Below are positions 55,354-64,000 of a DNA stretch of 64,000 nucleotides, in pieces. The notes below the pieces were generated by a model that saw only the letters and a list, made by a program, of their open reading frames with translations, ran no database searches and had not been told where the DNA came from. The stretch spans positions 62,001-126,000 of the forward strand of contig JAUSBY010000005.1 in the NCBI GenBank assembly GCA_030651765.1. Direction: 5' to 3'. Made by a program: the position numbers and the translations under genes. This DNA is from Coriobacteriia bacterium. Lineage in GTDB: Bacteria > Actinomycetota > Coriobacteriia > Anaerosomatales > Anaerosomataceae. Position 1 is the first letter of the stretch; every line of letters starts with the position of its first letter.

Positions 55354-55839
55354 TCAGAGGCCGTTGGCCTCGTTGTATGCTCTAACGAGCTCCTTGCGCA
55401 GCTCGGCGGGCGCCCGGTCCAGGATGAGGACACCGTCGAGGTGATCGATCTCATGCTGGATCACACGGGCGAGCAGGTCGTTGGCCTCGATCGACACGTC
55501 ACTGCCCTCGATGGTGAGCCCCTTGCAGACGACGCGCGTGCTGCGCGTGACCGGCACGGTGACGCCGGGTACCGAAAGGCAGCCCTCGTCATCGACCGCC
55601 GTCTCTTCGCTGGCTTCCACGATGATCGGGTTGCACACCGCAGCGAGACGCTCGTCGACATCGAAGACGATGACACGTTTGTCGACGCCGATCTGTGGCG
55701 CAGCGAGGCCGATCCCGTTCTCGTCGTACATGGTCTCGGCCATGGCGCGGACGAGATCCAGCAGGCCTGCGTCGACCGACGTGTCGACCTCGGAGGCTCT
55801 GCTCTTCAAGACGGGGCTCGGGTGGTGCAGGATCTCCAT
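55354..55839 (-). CDS. def: Peptide deformylase
   Basis: Removes the N-formyl group from nascent proteins. All three motifs are intact: GIGLAAPQIG, DEGCLSVPG and HEIDHLDG. The start at 55839 (161 residues, MEILHHPSPVL) is preferred because AGGA lies at correct spacing; an ATG three codons earlier sits on top of that site. priA lies 72 bases upstream. Confidence 0.96.
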   Translation of the reverse strand: MEILHHPSPVLKSRASEVDTSVDAGLLDLVRAMAETMYDENGIGLAAPQIGVDKRVIVFDVDERLAAVCNPIIVEASEETAVDDEGCLSVPGVTVPVTRSTRVVCKGLTIEGSDVSIEANDLLARVIQHEIDHLDGVLILDRAPAELRKELVRAYNEANGL

Positions 55840-55910
55840 CGCTTCCATTCCTGTTCGTTCGGCTCGGGCCTCGCAGCAACATCGGTGCCGCCCGCTATTC
55901 TACACCGCTC

Positions 55911-58148
55911 TCAGAGCATGCTGGCGGGGTCGACGTCGATGACCATCGTCACGCCGTCGGCCGAGCGTCTGTCGCCAAGGGCGCTGCGAAGAACGGCCGA
56001 AACGTCCGCATCGGGGGGCGCTTTGAGCAGCATGTGCCATCTCCAGTTGCCCTTGAGCCGTGCGATGGGCGCCGAGGCGGGGCCTACGAGTTCCCAGCCG
56101 TCGGCAAGGTGCCCCGCAACGGCGGCGGCCGCGCCCTTTGCCTCGACCTGGACCGCAGCGGCGTTGCCGCCGCTCAGGACGATGTTCACGATGCGCCCGA
56201 ACGGCGGGAAGCCGAGTGCACGCCGGTCTTCGCGCTCGGCATCGTACAGAATGGCGGAGTCCCCGAGTGCGACTGCGCGGACCGCCGGATGCTCGGGCCA
56301 GTATGTCTGGATGATCACGCGCCCGCCCTTTGGCCCGCGACCGGCACGCCCCGCGACCTGCTGGAGGAGCTGATACGTACGCTCGGCTGCGCGGAAGTCG
56401 GGCACGTGCATGCTCGTGTCTGCATTGAGAACCCCGACGAGAGTGACGTCGGGATAGTCAAGACCCTTCGCGATCATCTGTGTTCCCAGCAGGACACCCG
56501 AAGACATCGCTTCGAAGCGCAGAAGCGCCTTCTCGTGCCCTCCCTTGCGTGACGTGGTATCCGCGTCCATGCGGACGATCTGGAGGTCGGGCATGAGGCT
56601 GGCGAGATCGGACTCGGCGCGCTGGGTACCGGCGCCGAATCGCCGCAGGTATGCGCTGCCGCACCGGGGGCACGTGGGCGGGACCGGCTGAGAGAGGCCA
56701 CAGTGGTGGCACTGTAGCCGTCCGATGTCCTCGTGGTACGTGAGGGAGACGCTGCACGACGTACAGCCGGGGACAAACCCGCACTCCCGGCAGAGAAGGA
56801 ACGACGCGTAACCGCGCCGATTAAGGAACAGCACCGCCTTCTCGCCACGCTCGGCGACCGTGGCCAGCGCATCGTGCAGCGGCCGCGAGTAGATAGAGCG
56901 GTGCCCGGCAGAGAACTCCGCGGTCATGTCCACGACATCGATGCTCGGCGGCCTGCCGCCGCCGACACGCCTGGTGAGCGGAAGCCTCACGTAGGATCCG
57001 GCGTCGGCGCGTGCGAGGCTCTCGAGACTCGGCGTGGCAGAGCCTAAGACGAGCGTGGCACCGCGTGCCGCGCACAGACGCTCGGCGACCTCGCGGGCGT
57101 GGTAGCGCGGCGACTGACCCTGCTTGTACGAAGGCTCGTGTTCCTCGTCTATGACGACGAGCCCGAGGTCCCGGACAGGCGCGAAGAGCGCCGACCGGGC
57201 ACCCACGACCACCTTGACCCGGCCCTCGAGGGCGAGCTGCCACTGGTCGAACCGCTCTCCCACCGAGAGTCGGCTGTGAATGACCGCGACATCATCGCCG
57301 AGGCGCGAACGGAAGCGTCCGACGGTCTGGGGGGTGAGCGATATCTCGGGAACGAGCACGATAGCAGTCCGGCCCTCGGCGATGATCCGCTCGATCGCGG
57401 CGAGGTAGACCTCGGTCTTGCCCGACCCGGTGATGCCTTCCAGGAGTGCGACTCCCCCGCCGCGCCCTGACATCTCGGCGATCGCGGCGACCGCCGCCGC
57501 CTGCTCGTCGGTGTGCGGATGCCGTGGCGCTTCTCCGGCCGACCCCGGCGGGCGGCGGTACGTCCTGCGGTCCAGCGTACTCACCGCTCCGGCCTTCTCG
57601 AGGGCGCGCACGGTCGCCGCCGCGCCGGAGATCTCTGCCGAGAGTTCCGAGACGCTGACCGGCCCTGCGGCGAGTGCTTCGAGTACGGCGCGCTGGACCG
57701 TTGCGTTGGGACGCGGCTCGAAGGGCGCGGCAAGCATCACGAGTCGTTCTGCGGCAGGAGCGGTCTGGCGCCCTTCGTAGCGCCACTCGCCCGACGAATC
57801 ACGCACCACACGCGGAGCGCCACCGGGCGGAAGGAAGAGTCTGAGGGCCTCGGACAGAGGGGCGAGGTACTCGGCAGCGATCCACGTGGCATGTGCCAGC
57901 GCGTGTTCGTCGAAGACAGGTTGGCCGAGGACTGCGTCGATCTCCTTGAGGGCGCCCTCGTACGAGGTCTCGGACACGACGTCGACGACGTAACCGACGC
58001 ACCGGCGGGCACCGAATGCGACGGCGACCGGACGCCCGACAGACACCTCGGCGGCAAGGGGCTCGGGGATCGCGTAATCGAACGGCTCGGTCAGTGCGCG
58101 AGCGGGGACATCGATGACGACCCTGGCTATGAGAGGTGCTCTATCCAT
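55911..58148 (-). CDS. priA: Primosomal replication protein PriA (helicase)
   Basis: Restarts collapsed replication forks. The 745 residues have the N-terminal DNA-binding domain, then helicase motifs LEGITGSGKTEVYL, VVIDEEHEPSYKQG and LVLGSATPSLESL. The paired zinc cysteines are present (CRECGFVPGCTSC and CHHCGL...CPRCGS), then GTQMIAKGLDYPDVTLV and QVAGRAGRGPKGG. There is no ribosome site before the ATG, but TATGCT lies seven bases upstream, so the mRNA is probably leaderless. The promoter abuts the metK terminator. Confidence 0.96.
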   Translation of the reverse strand: MDRAPLIARVVIDVPARALTEPFDYAIPEPLAAEVSVGRPVAVAFGARRCVGYVVDVVSETSYEGALKEIDAVLGQPVFDEHALAHATWIAAEYLAPLSEALRLFLPPGGAPRVVRDSSGEWRYEGRQTAPAAERLVMLAAPFEPRPNATVQRAVLEALAAGPVSVSELSAEISGAAATVRALEKAGAVSTLDRRTYRRPPGSAGEAPRHPHTDEQAAAVAAIAEMSGRGGGVALLEGITGSGKTEVYLAAIERIIAEGRTAIVLVPEISLTPQTVGRFRSRLGDDVAVIHSRLSVGERFDQWQLALEGRVKVVVGARSALFAPVRDLGLVVIDEEHEPSYKQGQSPRYHAREVAERLCAARGATLVLGSATPSLESLARADAGSYVRLPLTRRVGGGRPPSIDVVDMTAEFSAGHRSIYSRPLHDALATVAERGEKAVLFLNRRGYASFLLCRECGFVPGCTSCSVSLTYHEDIGRLQCHHCGLSQPVPPTCPRCGSAYLRRFGAGTQRAESDLASLMPDLQIVRMDADTTSRKGGHEKALLRFEAMSSGVLLGTQMIAKGLDYPDVTLVGVLNADTSMHVPDFRAAERTYQLLQQVAGRAGRGPKGGRVIIQTYWPEHPAVRAVALGDSAILYDAEREDRRALGFPPFGRIVNIVLSGGNAAAVQVEAKGAAAAVAGHLADGWELVGPASAPIARLKGNWRWHMLLKAPPDADVSAVLRSALGDRRSADGVTMVIDVDPASML

Positions 58149-58155
58149 GGTGCAC

Positions 58156-58161
58156 AGCATA
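58156..58161 (-). promoter_or_regulatory. -10 box for leaderless priA
   Basis: TATGCT on the minus strand, seven bases, ATG. It begins at the base directly after the metK terminator stem, so the -35 region lies in that stem. Confidence 0.55.
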
Positions 58162-58195
58162 CAGAAGGCCACCGACATCGGTCGGCGGCCTTCTG
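58162..58195 (-). terminator. Terminator of metK
   Basis: A long hairpin 20 bases after the metK stop: 15 paired positions with a 4-base loop. One pair is G-U in the minus-strand RNA but an A/C mismatch on the plus strand, which fits transcription from the minus strand. There is no U-tract, because the priA -10 box follows at once. Confidence 0.7.
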
Positions 58196-58215
58196 AAGGT
58201 GTGCAGGCGGCAGTT

Positions 58216-59463
58216 CTAGCCGATGGCCGCCTTGAGCGCGTCGATCTTGTCGAGCCGCTCCCAGGTGAAGTCGCGGTCGTCGCGACCGAAGTGACCGTAT
58301 GCCGCGGTCTTGCGGTAGATCGGGCGGCGCAGATCGAGATCGCGGATGATCGCGCCGGGCCGGAGGTCGAAGACCTCGCGAACGGCAGCTTCGATCTTCT
58401 CGCGGGGGACGGTCTCGGTGCCGAAGGTCTCGACGAGGATGGAGAGCGGGTGCGCCACGCCGATGGCGTACGCAAGCTCGATCTCACAGCGCCCGGCAAG
58501 GCCGGCAGCCACGACGTTCTTGGCGACCCATCGCGCCGCGTACGCGGCCGAGCGGTCGACCTTCGTGCAGTCTTTGCCCGAGAACGCACCGCCGCCGTGG
58601 CGGCCCATTCCGCCGTACGTGTCGACGATGATCTTCCGGCCGGTCAGGCCGGTGTCTCCCATCGGGCCGCCGATGACGAAACGCCCGGTCGGGTTGACGT
58701 AGATCTTCGCGCCTTCCCACTCGATGTCCTCGAGCGAGAGCACCGGCTCGATGATGTGCTCGATGAAGTCGGGCTTCATGAGCGCGTCGATGTCGACACC
58801 GTCGGCGTGCTGCGACGAGATGAGGATCGTGTCCACGGCCACCGGCTTGCCATCGACATAGCGCACAGTCACCTGCGTCTTGCCATCGGGGCGGAGGTAG
58901 TCCAAGACGCCCGCCTTGCGGACGGCAGTGAGGCGCTCAGAAAGGCGATGCGCGAGGTAGATCGGCATCGGCATGAGCTGCGATGTTTCGTTGCACGCAT
59001 AGCCGAACATCATGCCCTGGTCACCGGCGCCGATGAGATCGAGGGGGTCCGAGTCGCCGTGCTTGACCTCGTACGCCTCGTCCACGCCCATAGCGATGTC
59101 GGTGCTCTGCTCGTCGATGGCCGTGATCACGCCGCAGGTCTCATAATCGAACCCATACTTGGCGCGCGTGTAGCCGATGTCGCAGACTGTCTCGCGTACG
59201 ATCGCGGGAATGTCCACGTACGCGTGTGTCCGAACCTCTCCGGCCACCACGATGAGTCCGGTGGTGACGAGTGTCTCGCACGCAACGCGCACGTAGTCCG
59301 CTGACGCCGTCGAACCCTTGTCGGTCACGTATCCTTCCGCTGCAAGCTCGGCCTCTCGCGCGATTATCGCGTCGAGAACCGCATCCGAGATCTGGTCGCA
59401 CATCTTGTCGGGGTGGCCTTCCGTGACCGACTCCGAGGTGAACAGGTACTCTCTCTCCGACAT
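58216..59463 (-). CDS. metK: S-adenosylmethionine synthetase MetK
   Basis: Makes SAM from methionine and ATP. The 415 residues show [21 protein letters not shown] in part, [16 protein letters not shown], the [19 protein letters not shown] loop and the C-terminal [14 protein letters not shown]. The start has AGAAGGAGG upstream. It is regulated by a SAM riboswitch and intrinsic terminator in a leader of about 255 bases. The promoter is divergent from the psiE-like gene. Confidence 0.98.
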   Translation of the reverse strand: MSEREYLFTSESVTEGHPDKMCDQISDAVLDAIIAREAELAAEGYVTDKGSTASADYVRVACETLVTTGLIVVAGEVRTHAYVDIPAIVRETVCDIGYTRAKYGFDYETCGVITAIDEQSTDIAMGVDEAYEVKHGDSDPLDLIGAGDQGMMFGYACNETSQLMPMPIYLAHRLSERLTAVRKAGVLDYLRPDGKTQVTVRYVDGKPVAVDTILISSQHADGVDIDALMKPDFIEHIIEPVLSLEDIEWEGAKIYVNPTGRFVIGGPMGDTGLTGRKIIVDTYGGMGRHGGGAFSGKDCTKVDRSAAYAARWVAKNVVAAGLAGRCEIELAYAIGVAHPLSILVETFGTETVPREKIEAAVREVFDLRPGAIIRDLDLRRPIYRKTAAYGHFGRDDRDFTWERLDKIDALKAAIG

Positions 59464-59522
59464 CGAGCCTCCTTCTGGCTCCGTGCCCGCGCGACCGCGG
59501 GCGCTCCACTGGTCGTGCCGGA

Positions 59523-59557
59523 CAAAGAAGAATCCCCTGTCCGGGCAGACAAGGGAT
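59523..59557 (-). terminator. Riboswitch-controlled intrinsic terminator before metK
   Basis: On the minus strand ATCCCTTGTC pairs with GACAGGGGAT (10 positions, one G-U) around a 6-base loop, followed by TCTTCTTTG. It lies 32 bases after the SAM riboswitch and 60 bases before metK, a typical expression platform. Confidence 0.8.
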
Positions 59558-59588
59558 ACAGACGGTGGCACACGTGTGCCGCGCTCTT

Positions 59589-59719
59589 CCCTCATCTTTC
59601 AGACGTCGCCGTCTGCCGCAATGTGGCACCGTACGCCGTTTTCGCGCCGGTTGCCGGGGTGTCGTCGGGTGCGGTCCCTCGACCCTCTGCAGCGCTCTCG
59701 CGCTGCCTCGTGATGAGAA
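59589..59719 (-). promoter_or_regulatory. SAM-I (S-box) riboswitch upstream of metK, with an extra hairpin
   Basis: A 131-base element on the minus strand. P1 is closed by CTCATC/GATGAG. The conserved GAGGGA kink-turn region, CCCGGCAACC and GGTGCCA-type core, and a P4 hairpin CAGACG-GCGA-CGTCTG followed by AAAGATGAG are all present. An additional 7-bp hairpin with a GAGA loop (59689-59706) sits between P1 and P2 where S-boxes usually have only a short purine joint. High SAM should favour the downstream terminator. Confidence 0.92.
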
Positions 59720-59727
59720 CGTCTGTG

Positions 59728-59756
59728 ACGATAGCACGCACCGTGCCGACTGCCAA
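59728..59756 (-). promoter_or_regulatory. Promoter of metK
   Basis: TTGGCA, 17-base spacer ending TGC, TATCGT on the minus strand; TG-extended. Transcription would start just before the SAM riboswitch. The -35 box overlaps the -35 of the opposite psiE promoter. Confidence 0.75.
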
Positions 59757-59778
59757 GCGAGGCGCGAGCCGCTATAGT
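59750..59778 (+). promoter_or_regulatory. Promoter of the PsiE-like gene
   Basis: CTGCCA, 17-base spacer, TATAGT on the plus strand. The -10 box covers a GTG at 59777, which therefore cannot be the start codon; this decides the start at 59810. Confidence 0.6.
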
Positions 59779-59809
59779 GGACGAATCCATCGACACCCTG
59801 GAGTCCTCT

Positions 59810-60226
59810 GTGAAGTACATGAACCTGCTCAACCGCGTGGTGCTCTACATAGAAGGAGCGGTCACCGTGCTGCTGGTGATTCTTGCCGCACTCGGCGTGG
59901 TCGACATCGTCCTGAAGATGCTCGAGGTCACCCGCGCCGACGGTTTCATGACACCCGAGGGCATCACAAGGACGATCGACACCGTCCTTGTGGTCTTCAT
60001 CGTCATCGAGCTCATCCGCATCGCGGTGTCGTACATGCAGCACAAGAACGTCATCGGCACGGTGCTCGAAGCCGGCCTTGTCGCGGTCGTTCGGAAGCTC
60101 GTCATCTTTGAGAGTGGCGAGGGTATGCTCGAGAAGGCGATCGCGCTCGCCATCCTGATCCTTGCGGTCGGCGTGACGTGGTACCTGCTGCAGCGGGGTA
60201 AGCTCTGCTCTGACGACCCACGCTAG
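59810..60226 (+). CDS. PsiE-family small membrane protein
   Basis: A 138-residue protein with four hydrophobic segments (about 9-34, 55-77, 83-100 and 112-132), resembling phosphate-starvation-inducible PsiE. Characteristic pieces are LEVTRADGFMTPEGI and HKNVIGTVLEAGLVAVVRKLVIFE. Function of the family is not well known. The GTG start has GGAG six bases upstream. It is divergent from metK and 32 bases before gltX, so it may be co-transcribed with gltX. Confidence 0.85.
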   Translation: MKYMNLLNRVVLYIEGAVTVLLVILAALGVVDIVLKMLEVTRADGFMTPEGITRTIDTVLVVFIVIELIRIAVSYMQHKNVIGTVLEAGLVAVVRKLVIFESGEGMLEKAIALAILILAVGVTWYLLQRGKLCSDDPR

Positions 60227-60258
60227 CCCGCCAACATCCCAAGCCGAGAGGACCGCAT

Positions 60259-61728
60259 GTGACCCGTCCCGTACGCGTACGCTTCGCGCCCAGCCCTACC
60301 GGAAGCCTGCACATCGGCGGAGCTCGGACCGCCATCTACAACTGGGCGTTCGCCCGTCGCTCGGGCGGCACGTTCATCTTGAGGATCGACGACACCGATG
60401 CCGAGCGTTCCACTCAGGAGAACACCGGCGTCATCCTGCGCTCGCTACGCTGGCTGGGGCTTGACTGGGACGAGGGGCCCGAAATCGGCGGAGCGTATGG
60501 TCCGTACTTCCAGGCCGAGCGCGCAGGTCTCTACCACGAGGCTCTCGAGTCTCTACGAGCGTCGGGACACGCGTACCCGTGCTTCTGCTCGGCCGAGGAA
60601 CTCGCGGCCAAGCGGGAGGCCGCCCGCAGTCGCGGTGGATTCTCGGGCTACGACCGCACCTGCCGTGCCCTGTCGGCGCAGGAAGCCGCCGACCGCATCG
60701 ACGCGGGCGCTCCGCACGTGTGGCGGATCAAGGTACCCGTCGGGCGCGACGACATCACCTTCGACGACGCTATCCGGGGCGAGATCATCTTCCCTGCCGA
60801 TGCGATGGACGACTTCGTGCTCGCCCGCACCGACGGCTCCCCCACCTACAATTTCGCGACGGTGGTGGACGACTGGAAGATGGAGATCACGCACGTCATC
60901 CGAGGCGACGACCACCTGTCCAACACGCCCCGCCAGATCGTCGTGTTCGAGGCGCTCGGTGCCGAGGTACCCCGCTTCGCTCACCTGTCCATGATCTGGG
61001 GCGCCGACGGCAAGAAGCTCTCCAAGCGCCACGGCGCAACGTCGGTCGAGGCGTACCGTGACGGGGGCATCCTGCCCGAGGCACTGCTGAACTATCTCGC
61101 GCTGCTCGGGTGGTCACTCGATGGTGAGACCACGATCGTCTCGGCGCGCACCCTCACAGAGAACTTCTCGATGGAGCGCATCTCGAAGAACCCGGCGATC
61201 TTCGATCTTGAGAAGCTCGAGTGGATGAACGGTGTCTACATCCGCGAGATGAGCCCTCGCCAACTTGCCGAACGGATGATGCCGTGGCTTGCCGAGGCAG
61301 GCCTCACCGCCGCCGATGACTTCCAGACCAGGGAGACCTGGTATCTTGAGCTGGCGCCGCTCGTGTCCGAGCGCGTGAAGCGCATGACCGAGATCGCGCC
61401 GGCTGTCGGCTTCCTGTTCGCAGACGAGGTGACCGCCGAGGCGTCGGCAGCTGCCAAGGCCTATGCGGACGAGACTGCCGTGAGTGCGCTAGCCGCGGCT
61501 TCTGACGCCCTGTCGGGGCTCGATGTCTGGTCGACCGAAAGCGTCGAGGCGGCTTTGCGCGCCGTGCCGGAGTCGCTCGGCATCAAACCGAAGGTGCTGT
61601 TCCAGGCCGTGCGTGTCGCGGTCACCGGTTCTCTTGTATCGCCGCCGCTGTTCGAGTCGCTGGCCCTGCTCGGACGCGAGGCGTCCGTGGCCCGGCTGCA
61701 GGCCGCCCTCGCGTTGGCCAACGGATAG
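60259..61728 (+). CDS. gltX: Glutamyl-tRNA synthetase
   Basis: Class I synthetase of 489 residues. N-terminal RFAPSPTGSLHIGGARTAIYN (HIGH motif), HLSMIWGADGKKLSKRHGATSV (KMSKS motif), and a C-terminal helical anticodon-binding domain from about residue 320. GTG start with AGAGGA upstream. tRNA-Gln and tRNA-Glu genes follow, then glnS. With GlnRS present, it need not mischarge tRNA-Gln. Confidence 0.97.
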   Translation: MTRPVRVRFAPSPTGSLHIGGARTAIYNWAFARRSGGTFILRIDDTDAERSTQENTGVILRSLRWLGLDWDEGPEIGGAYGPYFQAERAGLYHEALESLRASGHAYPCFCSAEELAAKREAARSRGGFSGYDRTCRALSAQEAADRIDAGAPHVWRIKVPVGRDDITFDDAIRGEIIFPADAMDDFVLARTDGSPTYNFATVVDDWKMEITHVIRGDDHLSNTPRQIVVFEALGAEVPRFAHLSMIWGADGKKLSKRHGATSVEAYRDGGILPEALLNYLALLGWSLDGETTIVSARTLTENFSMERISKNPAIFDLEKLEWMNGVYIREMSPRQLAERMMPWLAEAGLTAADDFQTRETWYLELAPLVSERVKRMTEIAPAVGFLFADEVTAEASAAAKAYADETAVSALAAASDALSGLDVWSTESVEAALRAVPESLGIKPKVLFQAVRVAVTGSLVSPPLFESLALLGREASVARLQAALALANG

Positions 61729-61737
61729 CGCGGCGGG

Positions 61738-61766
61738 TTGACACCCCTTAGCCCCGCAGGTAGCAT
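61738..61766 (+). promoter_or_regulatory. Promoter of the tRNA-Gln/tRNA-Glu unit
   Basis: TTGACA (perfect), 17-base spacer, TAGCAT; 34 bases before tRNA-Gln. The best promoter match in the window. Confidence 0.8.
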
Positions 61767-61800
61767 TCCTATTCGCGCCCAGGCAGCGCATGGCGCGTAC

Positions 61801-61876
61801 TGGGGTGTGGTGTAACTGGCAACACGCCGGATTCTGGTTCCGGAGAGTCTAGGTTCGAGCCCTAGCACCCCAGCCA
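61801..61876 (+). tRNA. tRNA-Gln (anticodon CTG)
   Basis: Complete cloverleaf with acceptor TGGGGTG/CACCCCA, anticodon arm CCGGA-TTCTGGT-TCCGG, T arm CTAGG-TTCGAGC-CCTAG, discriminator G and encoded CCA. The weak U1-A72 pair is typical of tRNA-Gln recognised by GlnRS. glnS lies 147 bases downstream. Confidence 0.96.
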
Positions 61877-61880
61877 GCAT

Positions 61881-61956
61881 GGCCCGTTCGTCTAGCGGTT
61901 AGGACACCGCCCTCTCAAGGCGGAGATCACGGGTTCGAATCCCGTACGGGCTACCA
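61881..61956 (+). tRNA. tRNA-Glu (anticodon CTC)
   Basis: Complete cloverleaf with acceptor GGCCCGT/ACGGGCT, anticodon arm CCGCC-CTCTCAA-GGCGG, T arm CGGG-TTCGAAT-CCCG, and encoded CCA. Four bases after tRNA-Gln, so the two are co-transcribed. Confidence 0.96.
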
Positions 61957-61964
61957 AGAGTCCC

Positions 61965-61998
61965 AAGACCCCCCTCGGCAGACGCTGAGGGGGGTCTT
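61965..61998 (+). terminator. Intrinsic terminator after the tRNA pair
   Basis: A perfect 12-bp stem (AAGACCCCCCTC with its complement) and a 10-base loop, followed by CAGTTTGTG. It starts 8 bases after tRNA-Glu. Confidence 0.8.
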
Positions 61999-62008
61999 CA
62001 GTTTGTGC

Positions 62009-62014
62009 TATCCT
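62009..62014 (+). promoter_or_regulatory. TG-extended -10 box for leaderless glnS
   Basis: TGC-TATCCT, then eight bases, then ATG 62023, with no ribosome site. The -35 region falls in the tRNA terminator stem and shows no match. Confidence 0.5.
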
Positions 62015-62022
62015 CGGCCACC

Positions 62023-63723
<1,701 letters not shown>

Positions 63724-63797
63724 TTCTGCCACGTGTCATCCGCGCTCGGCCCGTCGTGAGGCGACAAGCCGGATGCCGTATGTGGCGCGCTACCTGC

Positions 63798-63803
63798 TAG
63801 AAT
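63798..63803 (+). promoter_or_regulatory. TG-extended -10 box of rnpB
   Basis: TGC-TAGAAT about seven bases before the first base of the RNA. No convincing -35. The 74 bases between glnS and this box hold nothing else recognisable. Confidence 0.6.
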
Positions 63804-63809
63804 GGTCGC

Positions 63810-64000
63810 GGGAGCGGGCCGGGCGGCCGCGCGGGTCTCTTGTTAGACCCGTGAGGAAAGTCCGGACTCCACAGGGCAGGGTGCCTGCTAACGGCAGGGC
63901 GGCGCGAGCCGACGGAAAGTGCCACAGAAAAGAAGACTCCGGATCTACGGGTCCGGAAAAGCTGAAACGGTGCGGTAAGAGCGCACCAGCGTCACGGTGA
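63810..64000 (+). ncRNA. rnpB: RNase P RNA (rnpB), 5' part, cut by window end
   Basis: Catalytic RNA that matures tRNA 5' ends. The conserved P4 sequence GAGGAAAGTCCGGACTCC is followed by CACAGGGCAGGGTGCCTGCTAAC in sequence order (in part), CGCGAGCCGACGGAAAGTGCCACAGAAA, and AACGGTGCGGTAAGAGCGCACC. These match the order of the 5' half of a type A bacterial RNase P RNA. The 3' half with the second P4 strand lies beyond the window. Confidence 0.93.

Noticed and set aside
59777-59779. GTG at 59777 as start of the PsiE-like gene
   Set aside because: It lies within the predicted -10 box TATAGT and has no ribosome site; the GTG at 59810 has GGAG at ideal spacing.

Overview
This is a GC-rich bacterial chromosome segment made almost entirely of core genes. 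It looks like a deep-branching actinobacterium, for example a Coriobacteriia-like anaerobe. The support is: a WhiG/FliA-type sigma factor close to rpsB-tsf-pyrH; a coiled-coil gene next to a YceD (DUF177) gene near coaD, as with mycobacterial SepIVA; long acidic Ala/Glu-rich tails on S2 and S16; frequent GTG starts; and several genes that look leaderless. Fermentative or anaerobic metabolism is suggested by an ADP-forming acetyl-CoA synthetase and by FabK rather than FabI. The lineage is an inference from gene content, not from a database match.

Layout. From about 59.5 kb down to 1, nearly every gene is on the minus strand in one long run, so transcription reads right to left: metK (behind a SAM riboswitch), priA-def-fmt-rsmB, glpX, a PASTA membrane protein, an M23 peptidase, a TPP riboswitch with thiT-thiN, an HD-GYP-like sensor, asp23-fakA-degV-recG-rsmD-coaD, a coiled-coil gene, yceD, rpmF, ADP-forming acetyl-CoA synthetase, a DRTGG-domain gene, plsX, the fatty-acid block fabH-fabK-fabD-fabG-acpP-(flavin oxidoreductase)-fabF, rnc-smc-ftsY-lepB-ffh, rpsP-khpA-rimM-trmD-lepB, rplS, rnhB, yraN-comM-dprA, trmFO-xerC, sigma factor, response regulator, rpsB-tsf, pyrH-frr-uppS-cdsA-dxr-rseP-ispG, a Rossmann protein and proS (cut by the window edge). 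Many neighbours overlap by 1-11 bases, which points to translational coupling. Only rpmB and fmdB interrupt the run on the plus strand. From 59.8 kb to the end the genes are on the plus strand: a PsiE-like membrane protein, gltX, tRNA-Gln, tRNA-Glu, glnS and the start of rnpB.

How the genes work together. The window combines translation (ribosomal proteins, elongation factor, synthetases, tRNA and rRNA modification, formylation and deformylation), protein export (Ffh, FtsY, two signal peptidases, RseP), chromosome maintenance (SMC, XerC, RecG, PriA, DprA, RNase HII), isoprenoid, undecaprenyl and phospholipid precursors (Dxr, IspG, UppS, CdsA), and fatty-acid synthesis with entry of acyl groups (PlsX, FakA, DegV). 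The order closely follows the Bacillus subtilis priA-to-proS region as I remember it, with informative substitutions. A PASTA protein with a degenerate amidase-like domain sits where PrkC would be, and a lone sigma factor plus CheY-like regulator sit where the fla/che operon would be.

Regulation is unusually legible. There are two clear riboswitches with visible expression platforms, several promoters with -10 boxes of the form TANNNT (many with a TG one base upstream), several intrinsic-terminator hairpins, and four genes whose -10 box lies only 7-8 bases before the start codon. No mobile element, CRISPR array or obvious horizontally acquired island was seen. The points of interest are variations inside core genes rather than an accessory system.
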